Below are positions 1 to 7,848 of a stretch of 16,693 nucleotides of DNA, in pieces. Below the pieces are notes generated by a model that did not search any database, was not told where the DNA came from, and saw nothing but the letters and a program-made list of their open reading frames with translations. How positions within the stretch are numbered: position 1 is the first letter of the stretch; each line of letters opens with the position of its first letter. The DNA is from Prolixibacteraceae bacterium (GTDB lineage Bacteria > Bacteroidota > Bacteroidia > Bacteroidales > Prolixibacteraceae): NCBI GenBank assembly GCA_003516705.1, contig DPCJ01000124.1:9496-26188 (forward strand), read 5' to 3'. The position numbers were made by a program, and so were the translations under genes.

Positions 1-647
1 CCAGCCTGGATAACGACCGCGAAAAAGGTTGTATCCGCGATATTGAACATGCCTACAACAAAGATGGCGGATTGGCTGTACTTTATGGAAATATTGCCGA
101 AAGTGGCTGTATTGTAAAAACAGCCGGCGTTGACCCGTCGATTTTCAAATTTACCGGAACTGCCAAAGTTTTCGATTCGCAGGACGATGCAGTAAACGGC
201 ATTTTGGGCGACACAGTGCAAAAAGGCGATGTGATTGTAATACGGTACGAAGGGCCAAAAGGAGGACCGGGGATGCAGGAAATGCTCTACCCTACTTCTT
301 ACCTTAAATCGATGCAGCTTGACAAATATTGTGCGCTGATTACTGACGGCCGTTTTTCGGGCGGTACATCAGGGCTTTCCATCGGGCACGTTTCACCCGA
401 AGCAGCTTCAGGCGGAGCAATTGCCCTGATTCAGAATAACGACAAAATTGAAATCGATATTACAAAACGCTCGATTAACCTGATGATTTCTGATGAAGAA
501 ATGGCAAAACGCAGATCTGCAGAGTCGGCACGCGGACAGGCAGCCTACACACCAGCCGCGCGGAAACGTGTGATTTCGAAAGCGCTGAAAGCTTACGCAA
601 GCCTTGTATCATCGGCAGACATGGGTGCAGTGAGATTAATAGACTAA
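1..647 (+). CDS. ilvD: Dihydroxy-acid dehydratase, C-terminal part (5' truncated by window edge)
   Basis: This is the C-terminal third of dihydroxy-acid dehydratase, the Fe-S enzyme that dehydrates dihydroxy-isovalerate and dihydroxy-methylvalerate to the 2-oxo acids in valine and isoleucine synthesis in the cytoplasm. The reading frame is open from base 3, so the gene begins outside the window; the ATG at 72 is internal. About 215 residues are visible. Family hallmarks are the stretch DGGLAVLYGNIAE near base 63, GCIVKTAGVD, the glycine-rich GPKGGPGMQEM, and the signature DGRFSGGTSGLSIGHVSPEA around bases 343-402, whose serine is the proposed catalytic base. The protein ends naturally at the TAA at 645-647. 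ilvB follows 72 bp later on the same strand and ilvN after that, the usual ilvDBN order, so co-transcription is likely. Nothing in the visible part suggests decay. Confidence 0.97.
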   Translation, partial: SLDNDREKGCIRDIEHAYNKDGGLAVLYGNIAESGCIVKTAGVDPSIFKFTGTAKVFDSQDDAVNGILGDTVQKGDVIVIRYEGPKGGPGMQEMLYPTSYLKSMQLDKYCALITDGRFSGGTSGLSIGHVSPEAASGGAIALIQNNDKIEIDITKRSINLMISDEEMAKRRSAESARGQAAYTPAARKRVISKALKAYASLVSSADMGAVRLID

Positions 648-719
648 TGCGTGAGTGCTTGAATGCAATAATGCAAGAATGCAAGAATAAAAGAAAAAAG
701 AAAAACAAAACTTATTTAT
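648..719. repeat. Degenerate short tandem repeat between ilvD and ilvB
   Basis: The spacer between ilvD and ilvB is low-complexity: imperfect units close to AATGCAAG recur about four times (bases 662-688), followed by an A-rich run up to the ilvB ATG. A similar degenerate GTGAATGAGT-type run occurs at 12701-12741. No hairpin and no leader peptide rich in Ile, Val or Leu codons is visible, so classical attenuation is not supported here. It probably arose by slippage. Confidence 0.5.
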
Positions 720-2417
720 ATGGCTACAAAAAAAGTTACAGGATCACAAGCGGTAATACTTTCGCTGCTTGAAGAAGGGGTAGATATTATTTTTGGGTAC
801 CCCGGGGGCGCCATTATGCCCATTTACGATGCCTTGTACGATTTCGACAGGCACATCAACCACATTCTTACCCGTCACGAACAGGGCGCAGTACACGCAG
901 CCGAAGGTTATGCCCGGGTTACAGGAAAAGCCGGCGTTTGCTTTGCCACTTCAGGGCCAGGTGCCACAAACCTGATAACAGGCATTGCCGACGCAATGAT
1001 CGACTCTACTCCGCTGGTTTGCATTACCGGACAGGTTGCATCTCCGCTGTTAGGTACCGATGCTTTTCAGGAATCGGATGTGGTGGGTATTTCAATGCCG
1101 GTAACAAAATGGAATTACCAGATTACTGATTCCAGCGAAATTCCTGAAGTAATTGCTCAGGCTTTTTATATTGCACAATCAGGCCGCCCCGGTCCGGTAT
1201 TAATTGATATTACTAAAGATGCCCAGTTTGGTGAACTTGATTTTGAATATAAAAAATGCCGCAAGGTACGCAGCTACATTCCCGAATCACCCGTCGATCC
1301 GTTTAAAGTTAAAGAAGCTGCCGACCTCATCAACGCAGCAAAAAAACCACTTTTACTTTTTGGACAGGGTGTGATTATCGGTCAGGCCGAACAGGAATTA
1401 AAAGACTTTATTGAAAAAACAGGGATTCCAGCCGCCTGGACATTGCTTGGTCTTTCGGCTTTACCAAGCGATCACCCACTGAATGTGGGCATGTTGGGCA
1501 TGCACGGTAATTATGGCCCGAACCTGTTAACCAACGAGGCCGATCTGATTATTGCCGCCGGTATGCGTTTCGACGACAGGGTTACCGGAAAAGTAAGCGC
1601 CTATGCAAAACAGGCAAAAATCATCCATCTCGAAATCGATCCGGCAGAAATCAACAAAATTGTAAAAGCTGATGTGGCCGTTCTCGGAAATGTAAAAAAA
1701 TCGCTTAAAATGCTGATTGGTAATGTAACCGAAAACAACCACGACCAATGGATACAGCGTTTCAGGGATTGTGATAAAATTGAAGATGAAAAAATTATTC
1801 AGAAAGATTTGTATCCGGTGAAACCTGGTCTTACCATGGGCGAAGCCATTCGCATATCAACTGAAATGACAAATAATGAAGCGATTCTGGTTACCGATGT
1901 GGGTCAGCACCAAATGATTGCACAGCGTTATTTTAAATTCAAAACCACAAAAAGCAATGTAACATCCGGTGGGCTAGGAACCATGGGATTTGGCTTACCG
2001 GCCAGTATCGGTGCGCAATTGGGCGCTCCGGGCCGAACAGTAATCGCAGCCATCGGCGACGGCGGTTTCCAGATGACAATCCAGGAACTGGGAACCATTG
2101 CACAAAACAAACTGCCTGTAAAAATTCTGTTGCTCAACAATCATTTCCTCGGAATGGTGCGGCAATGGCAGCAGTTGTTCTTCGAAAAACGGTACTCGTT
2201 CACTGAACTTCAGAATCCCGATTTTATTACAATCGCCAAAGGATTTGGTATTCCGGGACACAAAGTGGATGTTCGCGACGACCTTGAAACCGGTATCAGA
2301 AAAATGATTGAACATGAAGGACCTTACCTGCTCGAAGTTACCATCGAGAAAGAAGATAATGTTTTCCCGATGGTTCCAACCGGTGCTTCGGTTTCAGATA
2401 TCATTCTTGAACCCTGA
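720..2417 (+). CDS. ilvB: Acetolactate (acetohydroxyacid) synthase, large catalytic subunit
   Basis: This is the ThDP-, FAD- and Mg-dependent catalytic subunit that condenses two pyruvates to acetolactate, or pyruvate with 2-oxobutyrate to acetohydroxybutyrate, the first shared step of valine/leucine/isoleucine synthesis. It has 565 residues, normal for the family. In order, an N-terminal PYR domain carries FGYPGG (about residues 25-30) and the ThDP-activating glutamate E54 in TRHEQGAVHAAEGYAR. A middle FAD-type domain contains GMRFDDRVTGK. The C-terminal PP domain has the metal/ThDP motif GDGG at 446-449 ending in NN at 473-474, followed by the GMVRQWQQ segment typical of acetohydroxyacid synthases. 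The ATG at 720 gives the expected N-terminus (MATKKVTGSQAV). The regulatory subunit gene ilvN follows 53 bp downstream. The gene looks intact and ordinary. Confidence 0.98.
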   Translation: MATKKVTGSQAVILSLLEEGVDIIFGYPGGAIMPIYDALYDFDRHINHILTRHEQGAVHAAEGYARVTGKAGVCFATSGPGATNLITGIADAMIDSTPLVCITGQVASPLLGTDAFQESDVVGISMPVTKWNYQITDSSEIPEVIAQAFYIAQSGRPGPVLIDITKDAQFGELDFEYKKCRKVRSYIPESPVDPFKVKEAADLINAAKKPLLLFGQGVIIGQAEQELKDFIEKTGIPAAWTLLGLSALPSDHPLNVGMLGMHGNYGPNLLTNEADLIIAAGMRFDDRVTGKVSAYAKQAKIIHLEIDPAEINKIVKADVAVLGNVKKSLKMLIGNVTENNHDQWIQRFRDCDKIEDEKIIQKDLYPVKPGLTMGEAIRISTEMTNNEAILVTDVGQHQMIAQRYFKFKTTKSNVTSGGLGTMGFGLPASIGAQLGAPGRTVIAAIGDGGFQMTIQELGTIAQNKLPVKILLLNNHFLGMVRQWQQLFFEKRYSFTELQNPDFITIAKGFGIPGHKVDVRDDLETGIRKMIEHEGPYLLEVTIEKEDNVFPMVPTGASVSDIILEP

Positions 2418-2470
2418 TAATGTAAAAATGAAAGTTCAAAGTTTATATTTCAAAGATTAAAGTCATTCCA

Positions 2471-3013
2471 ATGAAAAAAGAATTCAACATAACCATTTTT
2501 TCAGAAAACCATATCGGGTTACTCAATCGTATCACCATCGTTTTTACAAGGCGCAGAATTAATATTGAAAGTCTTGTAGTTTCTGAATCGGCCATTGAAG
2601 GGGTTTACAAATTCCTTGTGGTGATTAATTCAAACGAAGACCAGGTAAAAAAAGTGGTTGCGCAAATCGAAAAACTGATTGACGTAATCAGGGCCTTCTA
2701 CCACACCAACGAAGAAATGATTTTTCAGGAATTGGCGCTTTACAAGGTACCGATTGAAGCGCTTTACGAAAGCGACACGGTTGAGCGTATTGTGCGCAAA
2801 GCAGGCGCCAGGATTCTGGAAATTACCCGCGAATATGTGGTAATCGAAAAAACCGGTCACATCGAAGAAACACAGGCGTTGTTTGAAGAGCTGAACCAGT
2901 TTAAGGTAATGCAGTTCACACGTTCGGGCCGCGTGGCACTTACCCGCGACCCCATCGAACGGCTTTCTGTTTTTCTGAAAGAACGCGACGCTTTTTTAGA
3001 CAGTCTCGACTAA
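2471..3013 (+). CDS. ilvN: Acetolactate synthase, small regulatory subunit
   Basis: This is the regulatory subunit of acetohydroxyacid synthase; it stimulates the IlvB catalytic subunit and usually carries valine feedback control. The 180-residue protein has an N-terminal ACT domain (about residues 3-78; starts EFNITIFSENHIGLLNRIT and runs through INIESLVVSES) and a C-terminal small-subunit domain (about 85-165) with the GRVALTRDP segment near the end. It is slightly longer than enterobacterial IlvH and IlvN. The ATG at 2471 follows a 53-bp spacer after ilvB that contains repeated TTCAAAG words but no clear ribosome-binding site, as is usual in this phylum. A terminator hairpin lies just downstream, so ilvN appears to end the ilvD-ilvB-ilvN transcript. 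ilvN and ilvH cannot be told apart from sequence alone. Confidence 0.96.
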   Translation: MKKEFNITIFSENHIGLLNRITIVFTRRRINIESLVVSESAIEGVYKFLVVINSNEDQVKKVVAQIEKLIDVIRAFYHTNEEMIFQELALYKVPIEALYESDTVERIVRKAGARILEITREYVVIEKTGHIEETQALFEELNQFKVMQFTRSGRVALTRDPIERLSVFLKERDAFLDSLD

Positions 3014-3041
3014 AAATAAATTCAATTGTTATAAATCATCG

Positions 3042-3076
3042 AAAACCTGTCTGGAATTTTTTTCAGGCAGGTTTTT
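3042..3076 (+). terminator. Rho-independent terminator after ilvN
   Basis: The arms AAAACCTGTCTG and CAGGCAGGTTTT form a stem with one G-U pair around a loop containing GAATTTTTTT. The 3' arm runs into five T residues. It lies 29 bp after the ilvN stop and before the next gene, as expected for the end of the ilvDBN operon. Its left flank is also A-rich, so it may work weakly in the other direction. Confidence 0.75.
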
Positions 3077-3078
3077 CT

Positions 3079-3086
3079 TATTTTTG
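3079..3086 (+). promoter_or_regulatory. Candidate Bacteroidota -7 promoter box
   Basis: TATTTTTG matches the Bacteroidota -7 consensus TAnnTTTG exactly. It lies just after the ilvN terminator and 31 bp before the ATG at 3118, so a transcript would have a leader of about 25 nt. The -33 TTTG element is not clear: only a T-run (about 3057-3063) is at a suitable distance. Such boxes occur by chance in AT-rich DNA, so placement is the main support. Confidence 0.4.
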
Positions 3087-3117
3087 AGGCAACGGATGAA
3101 CTAAAAATCAATTTTTG

Positions 3118-4947
3118 ATGAAACAAAAGTCGCTGACTGCTTCAATAAAACCAATTGTTATTGTTTCGCTGTTGTTATCTTTTGGGTATGTTGGCATTGT
3201 GGTTCAACCATTTTTGTATGCCCACCATACACAATCGCCATTCATTTTTTCGGTTGTTTTTTTGAAGAGTTTCCTCCAGTTTCCTGGTGAACCAGCCGAA
3301 TACATTGCCAATTTCTTCATGCAAATCTTTTACCAGCCCGTTTCAGGAATTATTGCATTTTCACTGATTTCGGGGTTACAGTTTATACTGGCAATGCTCT
3401 TGCTTAAATCCATCAGCAAATCCATTTTTACTCCACTACTTGCATTGATTCCATTGATGTTTTCGATGGTTCTTGCAAACAACTACAACCTTCCCTACTC
3501 CATCGAAATTTCAGTAATACTAATCCTTGCGCTTTTATTGCTAATGGCGAAATCGGGAGCTGGCATTTTCAGGCTGATATTATTTTTTATTTCAGCGGCG
3601 TTATTGATTTATTACATTTCCGGAAGCGGCTATTTCCTTTTGTTTTCGCTTACTACAGCGCTTTTTCCATTCAATCTGAATCAAAAACAGAGAGTAATTT
3701 TTACAGTTTTTTTGGCTGGTTTTGCACTGATATTACCTTACGTTGCTACTCATTTTATCTTTGCCATTCCGCCAAAACAGGAATACTTTTACTTTTTTCA
3801 GCCCAAAGCATTTTTTATGAATTATAAACCTTCCATCGTTTTTTTTCTTTACCTGCTTTCAATGCCTGCGCTTATTATCCTTACTTTGATATTGAAATCG
3901 TTTGAAACAAAAACTCAAAAGCAGATGGCCATTCAAACGATCATTATTTTGGTTCTTATTGCAGGCTTAGCTGTTTTCAGTCATTATTTTTCGTTTCAAC
4001 CCGATGAAAAGAAAAAAGTTGCCGCCGATTATTACTGCTACACAAACAACACCGAAAAAACCGCAGCCAACGCAAAAAGTCTGAAAGATTACAACTTTAA
4101 GGCAAATGTGAATTATAACCTTGTTTTAAGCAAAACAGGTCAGTTAAACGAAAAAGCATTTGATTTTCTGCAAATTACGGGTAGCGATGCCATTTATCCC
4201 GATGTTGAATTCCAGGCCGAAATGTCGTTTGTTGCCGCCGATTTTTATTACAATCTGGGCTTCATTTCGGAAGCACGACACTGGACCTACGAAACACTTG
4301 TTTTTTATCCGAACAATCGCCGCACCCTACAATTGCTTGTAAAAATTCATCTGGTTACAGGAGAATTCACGGCTGCTCAGCAATATCTTTCGATACTGAA
4401 ATCCGGCTTCGGTTCGAAGAAATTTATTAGTGAATTTGAGCCTGTGATAATGGATACCACTTTATTTGCTAATTATCCTGAATTGGTTGAAAAACGCAGT
4501 TTTATTCCTGCCGAGGGCGAATTGAGTCCGTTTATCGAAGAACGGTTGAAACAATTGTTGGCTGCAAATCCGCAAAACAAAAAAGCTTATGAATTTTTGG
4601 CATTGTATTACCTGATGGAATCGGACGCAGAAAAATTTGTTGAACTCTACAAAAGTGCCGGACAGTATTTTGACAAAATTCCGATTGTTTACGAGGAGGC
4701 TTTACTGATTTTTGGCGAAAAATACGAACTGCCTGCAAACAAACAGTTTCAGATTTCAGCAGAAACAAAAGTCCGTTTCGATGTTTTCACAAAAAAACGG
4801 GACCAGTACAGAAACAACATCCGGACTGCCAGAAACATGTTGTATAAAGAATTTGGAAGCAGCTATTTTTATTTCCGCGAATTTGTGTACCCGAATGTAA
4901 TTAAACCTGAAATAATTGACGATGACAGCGATTATCCGGCTATATAA
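3118..4947 (+). CDS. Polytopic membrane protein with TPR-like C-terminal tail (DUF6057-like)
   Basis: This is a membrane protein of 609 residues with no known biochemical role. The first ~290 residues hold about eight to ten strongly hydrophobic segments, for example around residues 11-32, 73-95, 100-118, 125-142, 148-167, 191-212, 236-257 and 269-286. The segment FPGEPAEYIANFFMQIFYQP after the first hydrophobic segments resembles the conserved N-terminal region of DUF6057 proteins of Bacteroidota; this assignment is from memory of the family. From about residue 295 the protein is soluble and helical, with TPR-like pairs (AADFYYNLGFISEARHWTYE; YEFLALYYLMESDAEKFVEL). The longer open frame begins with TTG at 3115, but the adjacent ATG at 3118 is the better start. 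The stop overlaps the next gene by 26 bp, so the two are probably translationally coupled and work together in the envelope. Topology would put the tail on one side of the inner membrane, probably the periplasm. Confidence 0.75.
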   Translation: MKQKSLTASIKPIVIVSLLLSFGYVGIVVQPFLYAHHTQSPFIFSVVFLKSFLQFPGEPAEYIANFFMQIFYQPVSGIIAFSLISGLQFILAMLLLKSISKSIFTPLLALIPLMFSMVLANNYNLPYSIEISVILILALLLLMAKSGAGIFRLILFFISAALLIYYISGSGYFLLFSLTTALFPFNLNQKQRVIFTVFLAGFALILPYVATHFIFAIPPKQEYFYFFQPKAFFMNYKPSIVFFLYLLSMPALIILTLILKSFETKTQKQMAIQTIIILVLIAGLAVFSHYFSFQPDEKKKVAADYYCYTNNTEKTAANAKSLKDYNFKANVNYNLVLSKTGQLNEKAFDFLQITGSDAIYPDVEFQAEMSFVAADFYYNLGFISEARHWTYETLVFYPNNRRTLQLLVKIHLVTGEFTAAQQYLSILKSGFGSKKFISEFEPVIMDTTLFANYPELVEKRSFIPAEGELSPFIEERLKQLLAANPQNKKAYEFLALYYLMESDAEKFVELYKSAGQYFDKIPIVYEEALLIFGEKYELPANKQFQISAETKVRFDVFTKKRDQYRNNIRTARNMLYKEFGSSYFYFREFVYPNVIKPEIIDDDSDYPAI

Positions 4948-6427
4948 AAATTCATTTGGAAAACTCATTTTCAGTCTGATTGTATTATCAGGATTTGCAT
5001 TATCAGGACTGGTTTCAGGTTGTTCTTCCGACAGCGAAGACACTCAGGAAACAAACCGTGTGGCATCCATTTATCCTGATTATTACGACCTTACTTTACC
5101 GCCAAATATTGCTCCGCTCAATTTTATCATCAACGAAACAGCAACAAAATTCAATATTGAAATTACTGGCCAAAATGGAACACCCATTAAAATTGAAACA
5201 AAAAATACGCTTATCGAAATACCTGAAAAACCCTGGAGTAAGCTGTTAAAGGCGAATACTGGAAAATTCATTAGCATAGAAACCAGCGCTTTAAAAGAAA
5301 ATAATTGGCAAAAATTCAAACCAATCGTCCACAAAATTGCAGCCGACACCATTGACTCGCATCTTGTTTACAGGCTGGTTCATGCCACCTACCTGAAATG
5401 GAAAGACATGGGTATTTACCAGCGCAACCTTACCAATTTCGATGAAACCCCTTTGATTGAAAACAGCTCCACCGAAAATGGTTGTATGAACTGCCATTCG
5501 TTTGCCAAAAACAACCCGGACAAAATGATGATTCATTTCCGCATTGTTCACCCGGGAACTTTGATTTGGAACAACGGAGAACTTACAAAAACCGATACAA
5601 AAACCGACAAAACAATGTCGGCGGGTGTTTATCCGGCCTGGCACCCTGATGGAAAACACATTGCCTTTTCCACCGGAAAAATCAGTCCTCACCTCACAAC
5701 CCGACTGGGAAAACCTGTTGATGTTGCCGACAAAGCTTCGGGAATTATTGTTTTGAATACCGAAACAAATACAGTAATTACCTCGCCTCAGATTTCTACA
5801 AACCGCCGTGAAAGTATGCCGGAATGGTCGGCTGACGGAAAATACCTCTATTTTGTGAGTGCACCCGAAGCGCAGAAAGGCAACGAGGAAAGTCTGCTCC
5901 ACAACCGCTACAGCCTGATGCGCATTGCCTGTGATATTGAAAACAACGTTTGGGGTGAAGCCGAAATGGTGCTGAATGCCGACAGTATAGGCAAAAGTAT
6001 TTCGATGCCGGCAGTTTCGCCCGATGGCAAGTTTATGGTTTGTTCCATGAGCGACTTTGGCTATTTCACCATTTTTCACCAGAAAAGCGATTTGTACTTC
6101 ATCAACCTTGCCGATTTCTCCTTCAAAAAGCTGGAGTTAAACAGCGAATACGCTGAGAGCCACTCGTCGTGGTCGGTCAACAGCCGGTGGCTTGTTTTCA
6201 GCAGCAAACGCGCCGATGGCGTTTTTACCCGTCCGTACATCGTTTATATCGACGAAAACGGTAAACCCGGAAATCCGCTTGTATTGCCGCAAAAAAATCC
6301 GGCAATTTATCAGCAAATCACAGCCAATTACAACCGTCCCGACCTGATTACCGGAAAGGTAAACCTCTCACCTATTCAAATTCGTGATGTTGTTTTGGGT
6401 GAGGCTGAAAAAGTAAAGGTTGAATAA
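4922..6427 (+). CDS. Lipoprotein with CxxCH haem motif and PD40/TolB-like beta-propeller repeats
   Basis: The protein has about 501 residues. The N-terminus is a lipoprotein signal peptide: a positive start, a hydrophobic core, and the lipobox VSGC with the acylated Cys at about residue 34, followed by a Ser/Asp-rich linker. Around residues 188-192 it carries CMNCH, a c-type haem attachment motif, so periplasmic maturation is expected. Downstream are at least four PD40-type blades, recognised by AWHPDGKHIAF, EWSADGKYLYF, AVSPDGKFMV and SWSVNSRWLVF, which form a TolB-like propeller. Relatives are often annotated as PD40 or 'cytochrome c biosynthesis' proteins in Bacteroidota, but their function is unknown. 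The ATG at 4922 is preferred over the in-frame TTG at 4916. The start lies inside the end of the DUF6057-like gene, pointing to one operon. The stop is 3 bp from the convergent MFS gene, leaving no room for a separate terminator. Confidence 0.85.
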   Translation: MTAIIRLYKNSFGKLIFSLIVLSGFALSGLVSGCSSDSEDTQETNRVASIYPDYYDLTLPPNIAPLNFIINETATKFNIEITGQNGTPIKIETKNTLIEIPEKPWSKLLKANTGKFISIETSALKENNWQKFKPIVHKIAADTIDSHLVYRLVHATYLKWKDMGIYQRNLTNFDETPLIENSSTENGCMNCHSFAKNNPDKMMIHFRIVHPGTLIWNNGELTKTDTKTDKTMSAGVYPAWHPDGKHIAFSTGKISPHLTTRLGKPVDVADKASGIIVLNTETNTVITSPQISTNRRESMPEWSADGKYLYFVSAPEAQKGNEESLLHNRYSLMRIACDIENNVWGEAEMVLNADSIGKSISMPAVSPDGKFMVCSMSDFGYFTIFHQKSDLYFINLADFSFKKLELNSEYAESHSSWSVNSRWLVFSSKRADGVFTRPYIVYIDENGKPGNPLVLPQKNPAIYQQITANYNRPDLITGKVNLSPIQIRDVVLGEAEKVKVE

Positions 6428-6430
6428 TTA

Positions 6431-7666
6431 TCAAACAACCAAAGGTTTGTCTTCAATTTTTGTTTTTGGTAAAAACGAAACCAATAACACTCCTGCCAAT
6501 GCGACAACAATTAAAACTGAAAAACCAATTGCATAACTTTTTGCGGCATCGTTATACAAATAACCAACAAGCACCGGAAAAAATGATTCTGCAATTCCAT
6601 CGGCAACCAAAATAATTCCCATGGTTCGGCCCAGTGCTTTTACGCCAAATAAATCGCCCGCCATCAAAGGAATAATCATATAATCGCCGCCCAAACCAAT
6701 GCCAAAAACGATGGCAAACAGGTATATTTTACCTTCAAATGGCGGCAGAACCAGCAGTGTGATGGCAGCAGCCACAATACAATAAATCAGAATCATCACA
6801 TATTTACGGTTAACCAAATCGGCCAGCCAACCCATTATAACTCGTCCGGCCAGGCTCGAAAACAATACCGCCGACATAATTCCGGCAGCGTGAGCCTGTG
6901 TAAAATCGAGGTCGCGGAGGTAGAGTTTCAGGTGTTGCATCATGCCGCCCACAGCGCCAATGGAACACATACTGCCAAATGCCAACAGGTAAAAATTGCG
7001 GTTTTTGAAAATCTGTTTCATCGAAACCGGCGGCTCTTTTTTCACAGTCTCAACTGGCTTTGTTTTTGCCGGATCTTTGATAAAAAAAGCCAGTGGAAAC
7101 GCAATCACCACAATCAATACACCCAAAATGGTGAGCGCATTTTGCCAGCCAAAACTTTTTTCGAGGTTAGTGGCAAGAATTGGTACAATTGCGCCGCCCG
7201 CGCCAATTCCGAGGTAAGCAATTCCCATCGCCTTCCCACGGTTTTTGTCGAACCAGCGCGAAATTAAAACCTGGCAAGGCAGCGGCCCGCCAAAAACATA
7301 ACCCAACGCATTAAAAACATAAAAGAAATAGAAAATCCAGAGAGTCGAGGCGTGGCTTAATCCAAACAGAGCAACTCCGGCCAAAACCACACCGAGCATC
7401 ATCAGTCGCCGCGGCCCGTAACGATCAATCAGCCAGCCGGCTAAAAAGCCAAAAAGCGGCGCAACAACCAGTTTACCAAACGCATTTCCCGAGGTGACTT
7501 CGGCACGTGAAAAGCCAAAATCCTTGACCATAAAATCGTAAAAAAACGGGATGCCGTACAGTGCAAAACCTACAATGGCAAACAACGCCAGAAAAGCTGT
7601 AAAAACAATATAGGTTTGTGAACTACCGCTGGTGATTTTTGGTTGGCTGGCTGCTGAGTTATTCAT
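6431..7666 (-). CDS. Major facilitator superfamily transporter (oxalate/formate antiporter or monocarboxylate-like)
   Basis: This is an inner-membrane secondary transporter of about 411 residues with 12 predicted membrane segments and a charged central loop (KDPAKTKPVETVKKEPP) between TM6 and TM7. MFS motif A appears after TM2 as GWLIDRYGPRRLM and is repeated in the second half as GWLADLVNRKYVM. The segment CQVLISRWFDKNRGKAMGIA after TM4 is typical of the OFA/monocarboxylate branch, so a small organic acid is the likely substrate, but the sequence does not fix it. The open frame extends to a GTG at 7708; the ATG at 7666 gives a more usual short cytoplasmic N-terminus (MNNSAASQPK). It is divergent from the dipeptide-epimerase-like gene across 182 bp, so shared control is possible. 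Its 3' end is 3 bp from the convergent propeller gene. Confidence 0.88.
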   Translation of the reverse strand: MNNSAASQPKITSGSSQTYIVFTAFLALFAIVGFALYGIPFFYDFMVKDFGFSRAEVTSGNAFGKLVVAPLFGFLAGWLIDRYGPRRLMMLGVVLAGVALFGLSHASTLWIFYFFYVFNALGYVFGGPLPCQVLISRWFDKNRGKAMGIAYLGIGAGGAIVPILATNLEKSFGWQNALTILGVLIVVIAFPLAFFIKDPAKTKPVETVKKEPPVSMKQIFKNRNFYLLAFGSMCSIGAVGGMMQHLKLYLRDLDFTQAHAAGIMSAVLFSSLAGRVIMGWLADLVNRKYVMILIYCIVAAAITLLVLPPFEGKIYLFAIVFGIGLGGDYMIIPLMAGDLFGVKALGRTMGIILVADGIAESFFPVLVGYLYNDAAKSYAIGFSVLIVVALAGVLLVSFLPKTKIEDKPLVV

Positions 7667-7848
7667 AGTTACAGTTTCAATCAGGTTGGTTAAAATTAGT
7701 TGTTTCACAAATATGCACTTTGTTTTATTTGGTTTAAAATAATCTTCTCAGTTTTTAAATGCCTGTTTAAAATTCTGAATAAAAACAAGCTCAAAATATT
7801 GTCGGCAGGCAATTTTTTAGGAACTTTCGGGCCTTTTACAGAATAAAT

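Noticed and set aside
648..719. Possible ilvB leader peptide or attenuator in the ilvD-ilvB spacer
   Set aside because: No short ORF with Ile, Leu or Val codon runs and no terminator-like hairpin. The spacer is a degenerate repeat.
1995..2315. 106-codon minus-strand open frame inside ilvB
   Set aside because: It is antisense to the ThDP-binding domain of ilvB, with no start context or domain of its own.
5291..6079. 262-codon open frame on the minus strand
   Set aside because: It lies wholly inside the haem-propeller lipoprotein gene, antisense to clear PD40 and CxxCH motifs. Its translation shows no recognisable domain.
7798..7818. Hairpin ATTGTC-GGCA-GGCAAT followed by six T residues upstream of the epimerase gene, possible attenuator
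   Set aside because: The stem is only six pairs, including one G-U, with low GC and no alternative fold or leader peptide visible. It is too weak to call.
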